From NCBI GenBank assembly GCA_964650525.1, contig CAZYUA010000001.1, positions 186,001-250,000 of the forward strand: a stretch of 64,000 nt of DNA, given 5' to 3'. Below the pieces are notes generated by a model. It did not search any database. It was not told where the DNA came from and saw only the letters and a list, made by a program, of their open reading frames with translations. The first letter of the stretch is position 1. Each line of letters begins with the position of its first letter. The DNA is from UBA1413 sp964650525 (GTDB lineage Bacteria > Bacteroidota > Bacteroidia > Bacteroidales > Prolixibacteraceae). The translations under genes were made by a program, and so were the position numbers. Below, piece after piece: positions 46,201 through 53,507 of this stretch.

Positions 46201-46815
46201 CGGACAGGCATTATGGAGGTGATCGTCAGAATGTATAACAACCAGACTGGTGTGCTGGCCGGGAGTGCCAAAACAAAGGCAAAGATAGGGGTGGGCTCCT
46301 TCACTGTCTGGTTGTCGGCCGATCATTGGTATACCTGCCAGAATCCCGACGGGGTAATCTTCACCCAGACAGGGGGGATCGGTTATGAGTTGATGGTTTA
46401 CGGCCTTTTCACTGTGCCGCCAGCCGTCAGCATGGTAGGGTCGGGCGTTAATGCCTCCTGGGACGGCACGTACGACTGGAGGACCTATAATGCCAAGTTT
46501 AACCGCAAAGGAACCGCCGCCTTTCAAATCAACAGCCGGTATGACTCACTTTCCTTTACTCTGACCGACGAATGGCGTGAAACGCCGCTTCTGGCTTTGA
46601 AAAGCAGGATAATCACCCTGACGGGTAAACTTCCCCTGATCAGGGAAGATGCCAATGGTTTGCTCTTTGGGGTTAATGAGGTGCCTCTGGCCAGCTTCCC
46701 ATGTACCTTGCATCAGATTACCGTCGGCAGCACCGGTCAGACTTGCGAGTCTAATGCATTTTCGGATTATCGCAACCATTCGATGACCATCAGCCTGGGG
46801 CCTGCTTCTCCCTAA
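43234..46815 (+). CDS. Large FISUMP protein with peptidase-like and PKD domains
   Basis: 1193 residues, signal peptide MNKTVFLFLFLLATQGLYSQ. Residues about 25-215 hold the usual N-terminal part of FISUMP proteins, including a sorting-like segment (FDYAGREVAQSHLPLRQGMNV). The FISUMP domain is about 222-415 (PVVRIGNRFWMAANLKTTRY ... YLGYQGYWWCP-like end). After it, unusually, come a beta domain (about 430-570), a papain/C39-like region with Cys near 627 (GICSGMCLSALWYF), His near 733 (GGGHVLIANQLW) and SDPNHPGN, and a PKD domain near 963 (YEWDFGDGSAKA). It follows the GH9 gene by 183 bp. Activity is inferred from the Cys/His/Asn pattern only. Confidence 0.82.
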   Translation: MNKTVFLFLFLLATQGLYSQDYQITFAGSGEQTVVDSVEAENLSSGERVMLPGTEVLVLRRSSTGITPPWAGRGLRIWPGRAPGSFRAAYHSAVAGQALLELFDYAGREVAQSHLPLRQGMNVFSLEGLGGGLFVLRISTPGLSSMAKVLSVAPSSSAIFIRPEGTQEAAFPASQTKSASSGPLLGYRDGERIRFAGRSGNYQTIVVDSPTESKMITFPFVKCVDADDNHYPVVRIGNRFWMAANLKTTRYRNGDPIPELQEAQAWSATRAGALSNFGNSPARAGEYGRLYNWYALTDARSLAPAGWRLPSYLEAVALAQSLVGGEAVGGKLKETGTARWFSPNTGAGNSTGFTARPGGYRTTEGAFYNLGYQGYWWCPSPYDSIRSYAFGLRHDSDSLQFYIGLKNYGMSVRCILDDQETTERENMETGKRQEALTATLSVMGGSAVVPTQGSPVDGLKITLPAHAFPSEQTLNVSWSDIRSHDFGKFFNPLTPLIGISYSGGYADSLIHIEVPVTIPEGHFAMGFLYNEATGELEGMPLLSCTGHSVVVASRHFSTSAMTGPAGRRRLKSGTGSQAVTDSGYFVISSIALEELKKQTDIVSDFEPGYDDWEFTNFGSIVSPSGICSGMCLSALWYFSEERLNGSSQLYHKYDKATLANAAALWQDNSTGIKLASMVHYDYATADGTYESAIDQIARDKTKDSLSWYAFAYSILQTRQPQFIGIMSSTGGGHVLIANQLWFQNGELWISDPNHPGNRSLSIHYIDHEFEPYYASLDADANPKNFEFIAYYGKSAVVDWNRVTQRWAEAEEGTIGREFFPEKKLLAYNPTNTIEFWNLENDFTTSLDTLLLYIKDNPSADYAFAVYDAEGFQILPADKKYAMDYFGKIGLSPGLNILGVCIYKKTTSADKEGNIKTSWDWAGFQWVDVYQSRLQISPDPIVSVRPDKELTLTVVNSGNPPVDARYEWDFGDGSAKATVYNDNTVKHHFTRTGIMEVIVRMYNNQTGVLAGSAKTKAKIGVGSFTVWLSADHWYTCQNPDGVIFTQTGGIGYELMVYGLFTVPPAVSMVGSGVNASWDGTYDWRTYNAKFNRKGTAAFQINSRYDSLSFTLTDEWRETPLLALKSRIITLTGKLPLIREDANGLLFGVNEVPLASFPCTLHQITVGSTGQTCESNAFSDYRNHSMTISLGPASP

Positions 46816-47128
46816 ACCATTTCTGCCCTGCCGGCAGCATCTACCCGGGGGTCTTTTCGTACGGGCTGCTGGCCCGGGTAAAAACCGGTATTGTAAAACA
46901 ATAAGGGATTATCTGCCTTTATCGCCTTTAAGGGAAAAGTCGCTTGTTCGGATGTTCATTTTCTGTGGCTATCTTTGCCCGTGAGGCCGGGTGGCTTTTC
47001 CTTCACTTCCTCAGGATATGGTCAGAGGTCTCTGGAGGTAAAAGGCGAAAACTGCCTTCTTTGTGTGACTCCGGAAATAGTGGCCGGTTTGGTTTCAGAA
47101 TAGGGGATTTTTACTAAAATCAGTAAGT
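46816..47128. other. Intergenic region without recognisable gene
   Basis: 313 bp. It holds the inverted pair TACCCGGG / CCCGGGTA around 46851-46879 without a T run in the plus direction. No coding frame beyond shadows was found. Confidence 0.5.
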
Positions 47129-48325
47129 TTGAAAAGGATTCACCGGATTGTATGGCTGAGCCTGGGACTAATGGGGCCCCTTGTTGCCCGAACGCAGTGT
47201 GTGCCCGAAAATTGTCTGGATTCGCTTCCTCCCTACGGCGGCATCTGCAACCGCACAGTCATGGATGGCCGCTCCGGCGAAACCTACCTTGATTTTGCCT
47301 CCTTTCACATCACCAGCGTTTGTCTCGATGCGGGACTTCTTGACTCCGCCTATTCGGGTATAGGGGCTAAGATGCTGAAAATGCACTCCTTCGTTTTCTC
47401 CGGCTTGCCCGCAGGAATGACGGGCTCCACAAGCCAGTCCGAGTACAGTGCTCCGGCCAACGGATGCGGAAGTATTTCCGGTATCCCCGCGCAAGCCGGG
47501 GTGTTTGAAGTAAGAATGCAATTCCAGGTCAATATCCGTACCTGGCCGCTGTCTTCCGTCTGCTCGGGTTTTTTTTCCCTGGATCTGAATAATCGCCCCC
47601 TGGGAGGTTCCTTTATCCTGCGGGTGGTACCCGATGCCGGCTTCTCCGGCCCTGATTCAGTCTGCTGTTTTGGAGATCCCCCGGTAACCCTGGTTCCGCT
47701 GGCTTATCCCGGCGGCACATTCAGCGGACCCGGAGTCTCGGGAAACCTTTTTGACCCTTCACTGGCCGGTTCCGGCACCCATGTAATACGCTACGAAGTG
47801 ACTGTCGCAGAGGGTTCTGCCATTGCTCCTGCCACCGGCAGTTCCGCGCTTTCCGTAACCGTAAGGGACAGAACAACCTGCTTCCCGGATGCCGACAACG
47901 ATGGTTACGGAGATCCGGCGAACCCGCTACCCTGTTGTGCCTGTCCGGCCGGGTATGTGGCCAATGCTGACGACTGTGCAGATGACAAACCCGGGGTACA
48001 CCCCGGCGCCTCTGACATCCCGGGCAACGCGATCGATGAGGATTGCTCCGGCAGCGACAGTACGGTAACCACAACACGGAAGATCGGCGAAACCCCCTTC
48101 AGCCTTTTCCCGAATCCCGCGCACGACTTTATTATTCTTGAAGGTAACGGTATACCGATGGATGCGACAGTAAGGATCTGTTCTTCACAGGGACAAATCC
48201 TTATCCGCCAACCTGTCCGGGCAGGCGGTGAAGTCCTGGATGTAAGGGGTTTATCACCCGGCATCTATTTCCTGGTTCTGACTGACCGCCGTCATACCCA
48301 TGTAGTGAAGTTTAGCCGGGAGTAG
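47129..48325 (+). CDS. Secreted MopE-like Ca-binding-motif protein with T9SS domain
   Basis: 398 residues started at a TTG codon (47129), because the next ATG would cut the signal peptide MKRIHRIVWLSLGLMG; no upstream in-frame ATG precedes a stop. The mature part is Cys-rich and beta-like, with a domain containing GGTFSGPGVSGNLFDPSLAG, which is frequent in Bacteroidota extracellular proteins. Near residue 250 comes CFPDADNDGYGDP ... DDCADDKPGVHPGASD ... DEDCSG, a MopE/thrombospondin-type-3-like Asp-rich metal-binding motif. The C-terminal FSLFPNPAHDFIILEG ... LSPGIYFLVL is a type A T9SS sorting domain. Ligand and function unknown. Confidence 0.82.
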   Translation: MKRIHRIVWLSLGLMGPLVARTQCVPENCLDSLPPYGGICNRTVMDGRSGETYLDFASFHITSVCLDAGLLDSAYSGIGAKMLKMHSFVFSGLPAGMTGSTSQSEYSAPANGCGSISGIPAQAGVFEVRMQFQVNIRTWPLSSVCSGFFSLDLNNRPLGGSFILRVVPDAGFSGPDSVCCFGDPPVTLVPLAYPGGTFSGPGVSGNLFDPSLAGSGTHVIRYEVTVAEGSAIAPATGSSALSVTVRDRTTCFPDADNDGYGDPANPLPCCACPAGYVANADDCADDKPGVHPGASDIPGNAIDEDCSGSDSTVTTTRKIGETPFSLFPNPAHDFIILEGNGIPMDATVRICSSQGQILIRQPVRAGGEVLDVRGLSPGIYFLVLTDRRHTHVVKFSRE

Positions 48326-48586
48326 CCTGAATTCTCAGGGGTGCGCTCAGGCTGCTGACCCCGCTGATAGAATTTTTATCGAAATTCCTCTTCCGCAAAG
48401 GGAGATCCTTTTTAGTAATGAATTGCTAAGTGGAGATTGCAATTTCTTGCCTGCCACGAAAAATTATCCCCGGGTTTGTAATATTCTGTCCGCAAAGGGT
48501 ACCTATCGGTCAAACAGGCCTGAAGCTGGCGGAGTGAAAACAGAAAGTGCCAGCCCTGGCTGTGGTGGTGGAAAAAACTTATTCGA

Positions 48587-48772
48587 ATGAAGGAAAAGGT
48601 AAAAGGACATGCTTCCGGGTCGTCTGCAGTATATGGCCTGGGTTTTCTTGGAGCTGCAGTGTATTTTATTTCGACGGCCACCGGTTTCTGGATGGGGGTT
48701 CTCGGCTTTCTGAAAGCGATAGTATGGCCGGCCATTCTTGTATACCAGGCTTTTTCCCAGCTGGCAGGTTAA
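48587..48772 (+). CDS. Small conserved membrane protein (61 aa)
   Basis: 61 residues (MKEKVKGHASGSSAVYGLGF...). The composition and length match a short inner-membrane protein type recurrent in diverse bacteria and archaea: a charged Gly/Ser N-terminus and two hydrophobic stretches (AVYGLGFLGAAVYFIS, VLGFLKAIVWPAILVYQAF). No function is known. Its clean ATG and hydrophobic register make it more convincing than neighbouring open frames. It sits just before the decayed FISUMP fragment, on the opposite strand. Confidence 0.75.
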   Translation: MKEKVKGHASGSSAVYGLGFLGAAVYFISTATGFWMGVLGFLKAIVWPAILVYQAFSQLAG

Positions 48773-49150
48773 AATACAGGACCAGAACTGCAGATTTGGT
48801 TGTACTTCGGACCGGCATCACTCACGCCCGGGCCGTTAGACTTAGAAACCGTCTGGCTGGTAACCCCTGCAGAGGCGAAATCCAGGTACCAGGCCCAGGC
48901 ACCGGATAGGGAGGCTTCCGATGAAGACCAAAGTTTGCATCGGCTCCCCATGCCGGTATCCCGGAACCTCCTGGAAGAGCCTTAAAACCCACCAGGTCGG
49001 AGGCCCCGGTATTGGGTTTTCCCCAGTGGAGGGTGCCGGACTCTTTTAACTTACCCCCGGCAACGCCGGTGCCCCCCAGGGCTTGAAAAAGCACATCCCG
49101 GTCGTCGGCACCTGCCACACGCCAGCCATACGGGCAAAGCTTACCGGTAA
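48769..49150 (-). pseudogene. Decayed FISUMP-domain fragment
   Basis: Read on the minus strand, the sequence first matches the middle of a FISUMP domain in one frame (LCPYGWRVAGADDRDVLFQ, then GGKLKESGTLHWGKPNTGAS and GFKALPGG). It then continues the same domain in a second frame (LWSSSEASLSGAWAWYLDF, GVTSQTVSKSNGPGVS) with a short stretch missing between them. The region upstream has a stop four codons before the homologous part, so neither the N-terminal part nor the signal peptide remains. The closest visible relative is the FISUMP domain of the large protein at 43234-46815. Confidence 0.8.
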
Positions 49151-49217
49151 TTCAGATTTTTTTTTTGTTATCCTGTCTGATAACGAGGCAAAAACATTTT
49201 TTTTTATTTACAATTAT

Positions 49218-49225
49218 TATATTTG
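49218..49225 (+). promoter_or_regulatory. -7 box of the cold-shock gene
   Basis: TATATTTG, a full TAnnTTTG match, 22 bp before the ATG at 49247, in a strongly AT-rich stretch; no clear TTG at -33. Confidence 0.6.
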
Positions 49226-49246
49226 CACCGAATTAAAATTACACAA

Positions 49247-49438
49247 ATGAAAAAAGGTACAGTAAAATTCTTTAACCGCGTTAAAGGTTTTGGATTTATC
49301 AAAGAAGAAGGATCTAACAACGAGTATTTCGTGCACTCAACAGGTTTGATCGATCAGGTTAAGGATAACGATTCGGTCACTTTCGAAGACGAATCAGATC
49401 CTAAAGGTCCCCGTGCAATAAACGTAAAACTTGCATAA
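49247..49438 (+). CDS. Cold-shock-domain protein
   Basis: 63 residues from ATG at 49247 (MKKGTVKFFNRVKGFGFIKE). The RNA-binding motifs RNP1 (KGFGFIKE) and RNP2 (EYFVHST) are present in the expected order. Short acidic-basic cold-shock proteins act as RNA chaperones and transcription antiterminators. The Bacteroidota variant here has EEGSNNEYFVHST rather than the E. coli DGSKDVFVHFS. An in-frame extension of eight codons upstream (49223) overlaps the promoter and was not used. A -7 box and a strong terminator bound it as a single-gene transcript. Confidence 0.96.
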   Translation: MKKGTVKFFNRVKGFGFIKEEGSNNEYFVHSTGLIDQVKDNDSVTFEDESDPKGPRAINVKLA

Positions 49439-49468
49439 GTAACAATTTACCGTGATTTGCATCCACAA

Positions 49469-49496
49469 AGCTCTGTTATCGCAGAGCTTTTTTTTT
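49469..49496 (+). terminator. Intrinsic terminator of the cold-shock gene
   Basis: AGCTCTG (49469-49475) / CAGAGCT (49482-49488), six-base loop, nine T. It is 30 bp after the stop. Confidence 0.92.
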
Positions 49497-49656
49497 GCAT
49501 AAAATCAGCGATAACTCTTGAAAAGGTTATTTTTCCGGGAGATGGGCCGGAAAGCAATCGCGGAATCTTATCCCTTAAAGGCCACGCGGAAAAGACAGAT
49601 AACCCGGAACGAACACTCCCCGGATCCGTGTTACAGAATAAAAACTACTTTAAAAC

Positions 49657-50880
49657 TCAGAAGGCAACTTTTCCGGAAAGACTTATCACATTGGCTTTCA
49701 TGTCTTTTCGTCCTGTGATATGATTGCTTGCATCCACACCGGTGATTTGGGTGGTAAGGAAGTTCTGAATTTCAACAGCTGCTGAAAAGCCGTGCTTCAC
49801 GGGAAAGGTGAGGTTTCCGAAAATGGTAGTATTCTTTTCATTAAACCCCACTTTAAAGGTTTCACTCTGGTCTGTGTCCGTACCGTAGCCTGCCGTCACG
49901 TGCAGCCAGGCGGTAATTTTGGAGGTTGCATTTACCCAGTAGCCCAGGCTTTTACGGTCGTATTCCGTAACCTTCCCGTTTTCGCCAATGGAATAGTAGT
50001 GATTGCCTGCGATGCTGAAAAGGTTGGCATTGTTCAGGTTGGTGCCGGTGTTCACTTCGCCGGTCAGGGACAGATACCGGTGAACCGGCAGGGTGAAGTC
50101 GACACCGAAGCCAGTGGTGTTAAAGGTAAAATCCTGGATAAGTGAACCGCTGCCGACTGTTGTTCCCTTTTTTTCAAGGTACTGACCCTGAACAAAAGAG
50201 AGGCCTGCCACGTATTTTCCTTTCAGGGTGGCTGACAGCCGGCCCTGGAGCATGGGGGCAGCGGATAGGTTATCTTTTCCCAGGCCGGCCTCTTCGCGGG
50301 AGGTCTCTCCGGCAGACAGCTGAATCATGGGGGAAAAATCTTTGTTTGGCAGCTTATAGCTAAGCTGGATCTGGGCTCGACGGAACCCTTTGTTGCCTGC
50401 ATACCACAGGTTGGCGTTGGTATTGTTGGTGGTGGCATTGTTGGGTGAGTAGAGATCCCATTGTTGACCTGCTCTTACTTCAAAGCCTCCTTTGGCCACG
50501 GATGCGTAACCCAGCCTGATGCGGGGCTTCGCATTGGCATCAAAAGCATTGGCGAAGAAATCGATCTCGATGAGGCCGCCGGTCTTAATGGTTTCACCCA
50601 CTGTGCCCCGCAACCCCAGACGGGTATGCTGGGCTGTAAACCCCAGGGCGCTTTGTTCAGCGCCGTTAGCCATCTGCGGGGCTGACAGGCTGGAACTGCC
50701 GAACGAGGTAACCCCGGCATCGGAATAAAACATATCTCCTTTGATAAAGCCGTAGAACTTAAGCTCCAGTTTCTTTTCCGGTTCTTTTGCGTCAACCGGT
50801 TTTGCGGTTTCCTGCGAGCCTGCAAAACGAACCATGAACAGTAAGGCAAAACACAGGAAGTACAAATGTTTTGAAGTCAT
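49657..50880 (-). CDS. Outer-membrane porin (DcaP-like)
   Basis: 407 residues with signal peptide (MTSKHLYFLCFALLFMVRFAGS). The mature protein begins ELKFYGFIKGDMFYSDAG, the opening strand shared by DcaP-like and trimeric porins, and has repeating aromatic strands to a C-terminal ISLSGKVAF ending in Phe, the barrel-assembly signal. It lies downstream of the MobB-MobA fusion in the formate dehydrogenase gene set and is preceded by its own promoter. A role in passage of small organic acids such as formate is suggested only by this position; no specificity can be read from sequence. Confidence 0.82.
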   Translation of the reverse strand: MTSKHLYFLCFALLFMVRFAGSQETAKPVDAKEPEKKLELKFYGFIKGDMFYSDAGVTSFGSSSLSAPQMANGAEQSALGFTAQHTRLGLRGTVGETIKTGGLIEIDFFANAFDANAKPRIRLGYASVAKGGFEVRAGQQWDLYSPNNATTNNTNANLWYAGNKGFRRAQIQLSYKLPNKDFSPMIQLSAGETSREEAGLGKDNLSAAPMLQGRLSATLKGKYVAGLSFVQGQYLEKKGTTVGSGSLIQDFTFNTTGFGVDFTLPVHRYLSLTGEVNTGTNLNNANLFSIAGNHYYSIGENGKVTEYDRKSLGYWVNATSKITAWLHVTAGYGTDTDQSETFKVGFNEKNTTIFGNLTFPVKHGFSAAVEIQNFLTTQITGVDASNHITGRKDMKANVISLSGKVAF

Positions 50881-50932
50881 AATCTGTTGTAATTTAGTTT
50901 ATTAAGTTCATAACTTTTTGGAAAGCCCGGAG

Positions 50933-50960
50933 CAAAGATAAATTTTTTACCAACACGCAA
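50933..50960 (-). promoter_or_regulatory. Bacteroidota-type promoter of the porin gene
   Basis: On the minus strand TTG (50960-50958), 17-nt spacer, TATCTTTG (50940-50933). The porin ATG at 50880 follows after about 45 nt. It allows expression separately from the upstream mob gene. Confidence 0.5.
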
Positions 50961-50983
50961 TCAGAATGTCACCCCTGATTCGG

Positions 50984-52132
50984 CTATTCTTCACTGAAGC
51001 TACTTTTCGTTCTTTCACCGCGAAGGTAATCCTGATAATCCTCCCTGAAATTCAGGTTCCGGTACCAGCCGGTATCATCCAATCCGGTCAGTTTCACCCT
51101 GACACGCTCCAGCAAAGCGGTGACCCGTCTTTGGTTTCCATCGAGGATCCTTTTAGCTTCGAAGGCAACCGGTTTTCTGTAGACAGCATACAGCGGTTCA
51201 TACTTGTTATTGGCTGATACCGGTATGACGATGTCAGCATCGACGGCCATGTGGATCATGGAATGGATGAATCGCAGGTTCATCTCCGGGATATCGCAGG
51301 CGGTTATGAAATTCAGCTCACTACGGGAGGCGGACAGGCAAGTGAGGATGCCCATCAGGGGCCCTTTATCGCCTTCGGTATCGGGGATAACCCGGTACCC
51401 GAGAAAACTGAATTTTCCGGGGTCACCGGCCCCGATGACCACCTCGTCAAAATGGTCTTCGAGCTGCCGGGCAATATAGGCAACCAGGGGCACTCCCTTC
51501 ACTGGCAAAAGGCTTTTATCCGTCCCCATTCTCGTGCTTTTGCCTCCGGCCAGGATTATGGCCGTAGCCTCTTCACGACAAAACCAGGTCTGGTCTGCGA
51601 TAAAAATCCTGTCAGGACTGAAATCCCATTGTAAATCCTTGGAAATGATTATTTTATCTGCCCAATGAACCACTTCGGTAAAGCTTTCCTTCACCTCTTT
51701 TTCTTCAGCGTTCCGGATGATCAGGAAGAGTCCGGGTTCCAGCACTTTGCGGAGGGAGTTGGATTCACAGACGACGACTGCCTCTTCAGGAATGATTTTC
51801 AGCAGGGCCCGGACTCCCTTTTCCAGAGCGTGCGTCCTGACCCGGAGAAAAAGGGATTTCCGTGCACCCGCCATCAGCATCCGGGTGCTGTCTTTTCCGG
51901 GGTTCCCGACAGAGGCCTCCAGAATTTCATAGTCCTCTTTCAGAGTGGTGCAGTTCCCGCAACCCGGTCCTCTGCGCGGGCACTCTCCCGGGTCGTTGTC
52001 GTAGGCCGACACTTTCACACCATACACAATGTGCGATGTGGCACATTTTTCAATCAGCCGGCAGGCAAATTCAGTTTTTCCAGAATTTCTGCCTGCAGAC
52101 CCGATAAGGATGAAATTGGGTTTCCGGATCAT
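50984..52132 (-). CDS. MobB-MobA fusion for molybdopterin guanine dinucleotide synthesis
   Basis: 382 residues from ATG at 52132 (MIRKPNFILIGSAGRNSGKT). The first 190 residues form a MobB-like P-loop domain (GRNSGKT) with a Cys-rich insert (GECPRRGPGCGNC). From about 195 the MobA nucleotidyltransferase begins (AIILAGGKSTRMGTDKSLL), with the usual TACDIPEM acidic motif. MobA transfers GMP to molybdopterin, giving the bis-MGD cofactor that formate dehydrogenases need. Immediate neighbourhood to the formate dehydrogenase gene explains its place here. The upstream hairpin (52151-52185) and a near-consensus -7 box TACTTTCG at 52145-52138 suggest that it can also be transcribed separately. Confidence 0.88.
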   Translation of the reverse strand: MIRKPNFILIGSAGRNSGKTEFACRLIEKCATSHIVYGVKVSAYDNDPGECPRRGPGCGNCTTLKEDYEILEASVGNPGKDSTRMLMAGARKSLFLRVRTHALEKGVRALLKIIPEEAVVVCESNSLRKVLEPGLFLIIRNAEEKEVKESFTEVVHWADKIIISKDLQWDFSPDRIFIADQTWFCREEATAIILAGGKSTRMGTDKSLLPVKGVPLVAYIARQLEDHFDEVVIGAGDPGKFSFLGYRVIPDTEGDKGPLMGILTCLSASRSELNFITACDIPEMNLRFIHSMIHMAVDADIVIPVSANNKYEPLYAVYRKPVAFEAKRILDGNQRRVTALLERVRVKLTGLDDTGWYRNLNFREDYQDYLRGERTKSSFSEE

Positions 52133-52150
52133 AGATGCGAAAGTAAACAG

Positions 52151-52185
52151 AAAAAGCAAATACCCTCAGCGATGAAGGTATTTGC
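52151..52185 (-). terminator. Terminator of the formate-transporter gene
   Basis: On the minus strand GCAAATACC (52185-52177) / GGTATTTGC (52164-52156) and a T run (52155-52151). It sits 31 bp after the transporter stop and only 19 bp before the mob start. Confidence 0.8.
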
Positions 52186-52215
52186 TTTTGTTAACCGAGA
52201 AATGCAGGGAAAGCC

Positions 52216-53487
52216 TTATTTATGCTCTGTAATCGGTTTATTATTAAGGAGCAGGGCCAGGCCAAAGCCGATGGCGAGTAAGATGGCACCTATTAAAAAT
52301 GATTTGGGGCCTGCATTATCGGGAAATTTGTCCTTCATAAAGGCCACGATCTGAGGTCCTACAACCCCGCCGGCTGACCAGGCTGTGAGAATGACCCCGT
52401 AGACAACGGGCATCAGACGGGCTGTGAATACATCCTTCACGAACGAAGGCATGGTGCCGAAACCTCCACCATAGCATAACAGGATATAGCACACCAGGAT
52501 GGCAAAGATGAAGGGATTTTTCACAAACAAGAGAAGGATAAAGACAAATACCTGGGTTCCCAAAATCAGACGGAATGCCTGTACCCGCCCTATTTTGTCA
52601 GACAATCCGCCCCAGAAAAACCTTCCGATACCATTGAACAGGGAGCTGATGGCGATAAGGGTTCCTCCGATGGAAGCCAGTGCAAGGGCATCGGTGCCGG
52701 GTTTAAATTTACTCCAGAGATCCTGCATCAGCGGGGATTGAAAGCTGATGAACATGATGCCTGCGGTGATATTGATGAAGAGTACCAGCCACATAAGGAG
52801 GAACTTGGATGTAAGAATACCCTGTTTCGCCGTGATATCGACTTCAGACACTTTGCCGGTTGAAGCCTTTACGGGAGGTTTGTACCCTTCAGGAACATAA
52901 TTTGACGGTGGTTGTTTGATAAACAGAGCCGCCAGGGTCCCAAGCACCAGGATGATGATCCCGATGATGAAGAAAGTGGAAACGAGATTTCTGTCAACGA
53001 GGTTCATGACCGTGGGGGCAATGATTTTGGACATGACCAGGGCACCGAAGCCGAACCCCATCACGACCATTCCCGTCACGAAACCTTGCTTGTCGGGAAA
53101 CCATTTCGAAGCGGAGACCACCGGGGTGACATATCCCAACCCGATGCCTGCGCCGCCGATAATCCCGAACCCGACGATCAGCAAGGGCAAACTGTGCAGA
53201 GAGAGTGCCAGGGCCCCCAGCATAAACCCGATGCCGTACATGATGGCTCCGATGACGGCCAGTTTGGTCGGGCCATATTTAGGCAGGTTAATACCGCCCC
53301 AGGCAGCAGCGAGTCCCAGACACAGGATGCTCGTGCTGAAAGCCCAGGCTACCCCGGAATTCGACCAGCCGTAAGTTTCGACGATAGGTTTCTGGAAAAA
53401 ACTCCAGGCGTAAACCGTACCCAGAACAATCATCAAAAGGGTACCCATGATGGCTACGAGCCATCGATTTTGTTGTTTTTTTTCCAT
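52216..53487 (-). CDS. OFA-family MFS transporter (oxalate/formate antiporter type)
   Basis: 423 residues, twelve membrane helices. The N-terminal helix MIVLGTVYAWSFFQKPIVET and the loop GWSNSGVAWAFSTSILCLGLAAA, together with GGAGIGLGYVTPVVSASKWFPDKQGFVTG, are characteristic of the oxalate:formate antiporter (OxlT-like) branch. The second half has SDKIGRVQAFRL and CYGGGFGTMPSFVKDVF. The gene lies 20 bp downstream of the diaphorase subunit of a formate dehydrogenase, so formate (or a dicarboxylate exchanged for it) is the likely substrate, but OFA members also carry other anions. A terminator follows. Confidence 0.9.
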   Translation of the reverse strand: MEKKQQNRWLVAIMGTLLMIVLGTVYAWSFFQKPIVETYGWSNSGVAWAFSTSILCLGLAAAWGGINLPKYGPTKLAVIGAIMYGIGFMLGALALSLHSLPLLIVGFGIIGGAGIGLGYVTPVVSASKWFPDKQGFVTGMVVMGFGFGALVMSKIIAPTVMNLVDRNLVSTFFIIGIIILVLGTLAALFIKQPPSNYVPEGYKPPVKASTGKVSEVDITAKQGILTSKFLLMWLVLFINITAGIMFISFQSPLMQDLWSKFKPGTDALALASIGGTLIAISSLFNGIGRFFWGGLSDKIGRVQAFRLILGTQVFVFILLLFVKNPFIFAILVCYILLCYGGGFGTMPSFVKDVFTARLMPVVYGVILTAWSAGGVVGPQIVAFMKDKFPDNAGPKSFLIGAILLAIGFGLALLLNNKPITEHK

Positions 53488-53507
53488 TTTGAATTTTTAA
53501 TAAAGAT

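Noticed and set aside
45304..46527. Long minus-strand open frame (407 codons) inside the FISUMP protein gene
   Set aside because: Antisense shadow of a GC-rich third-position coding strand; translation resembles nothing.
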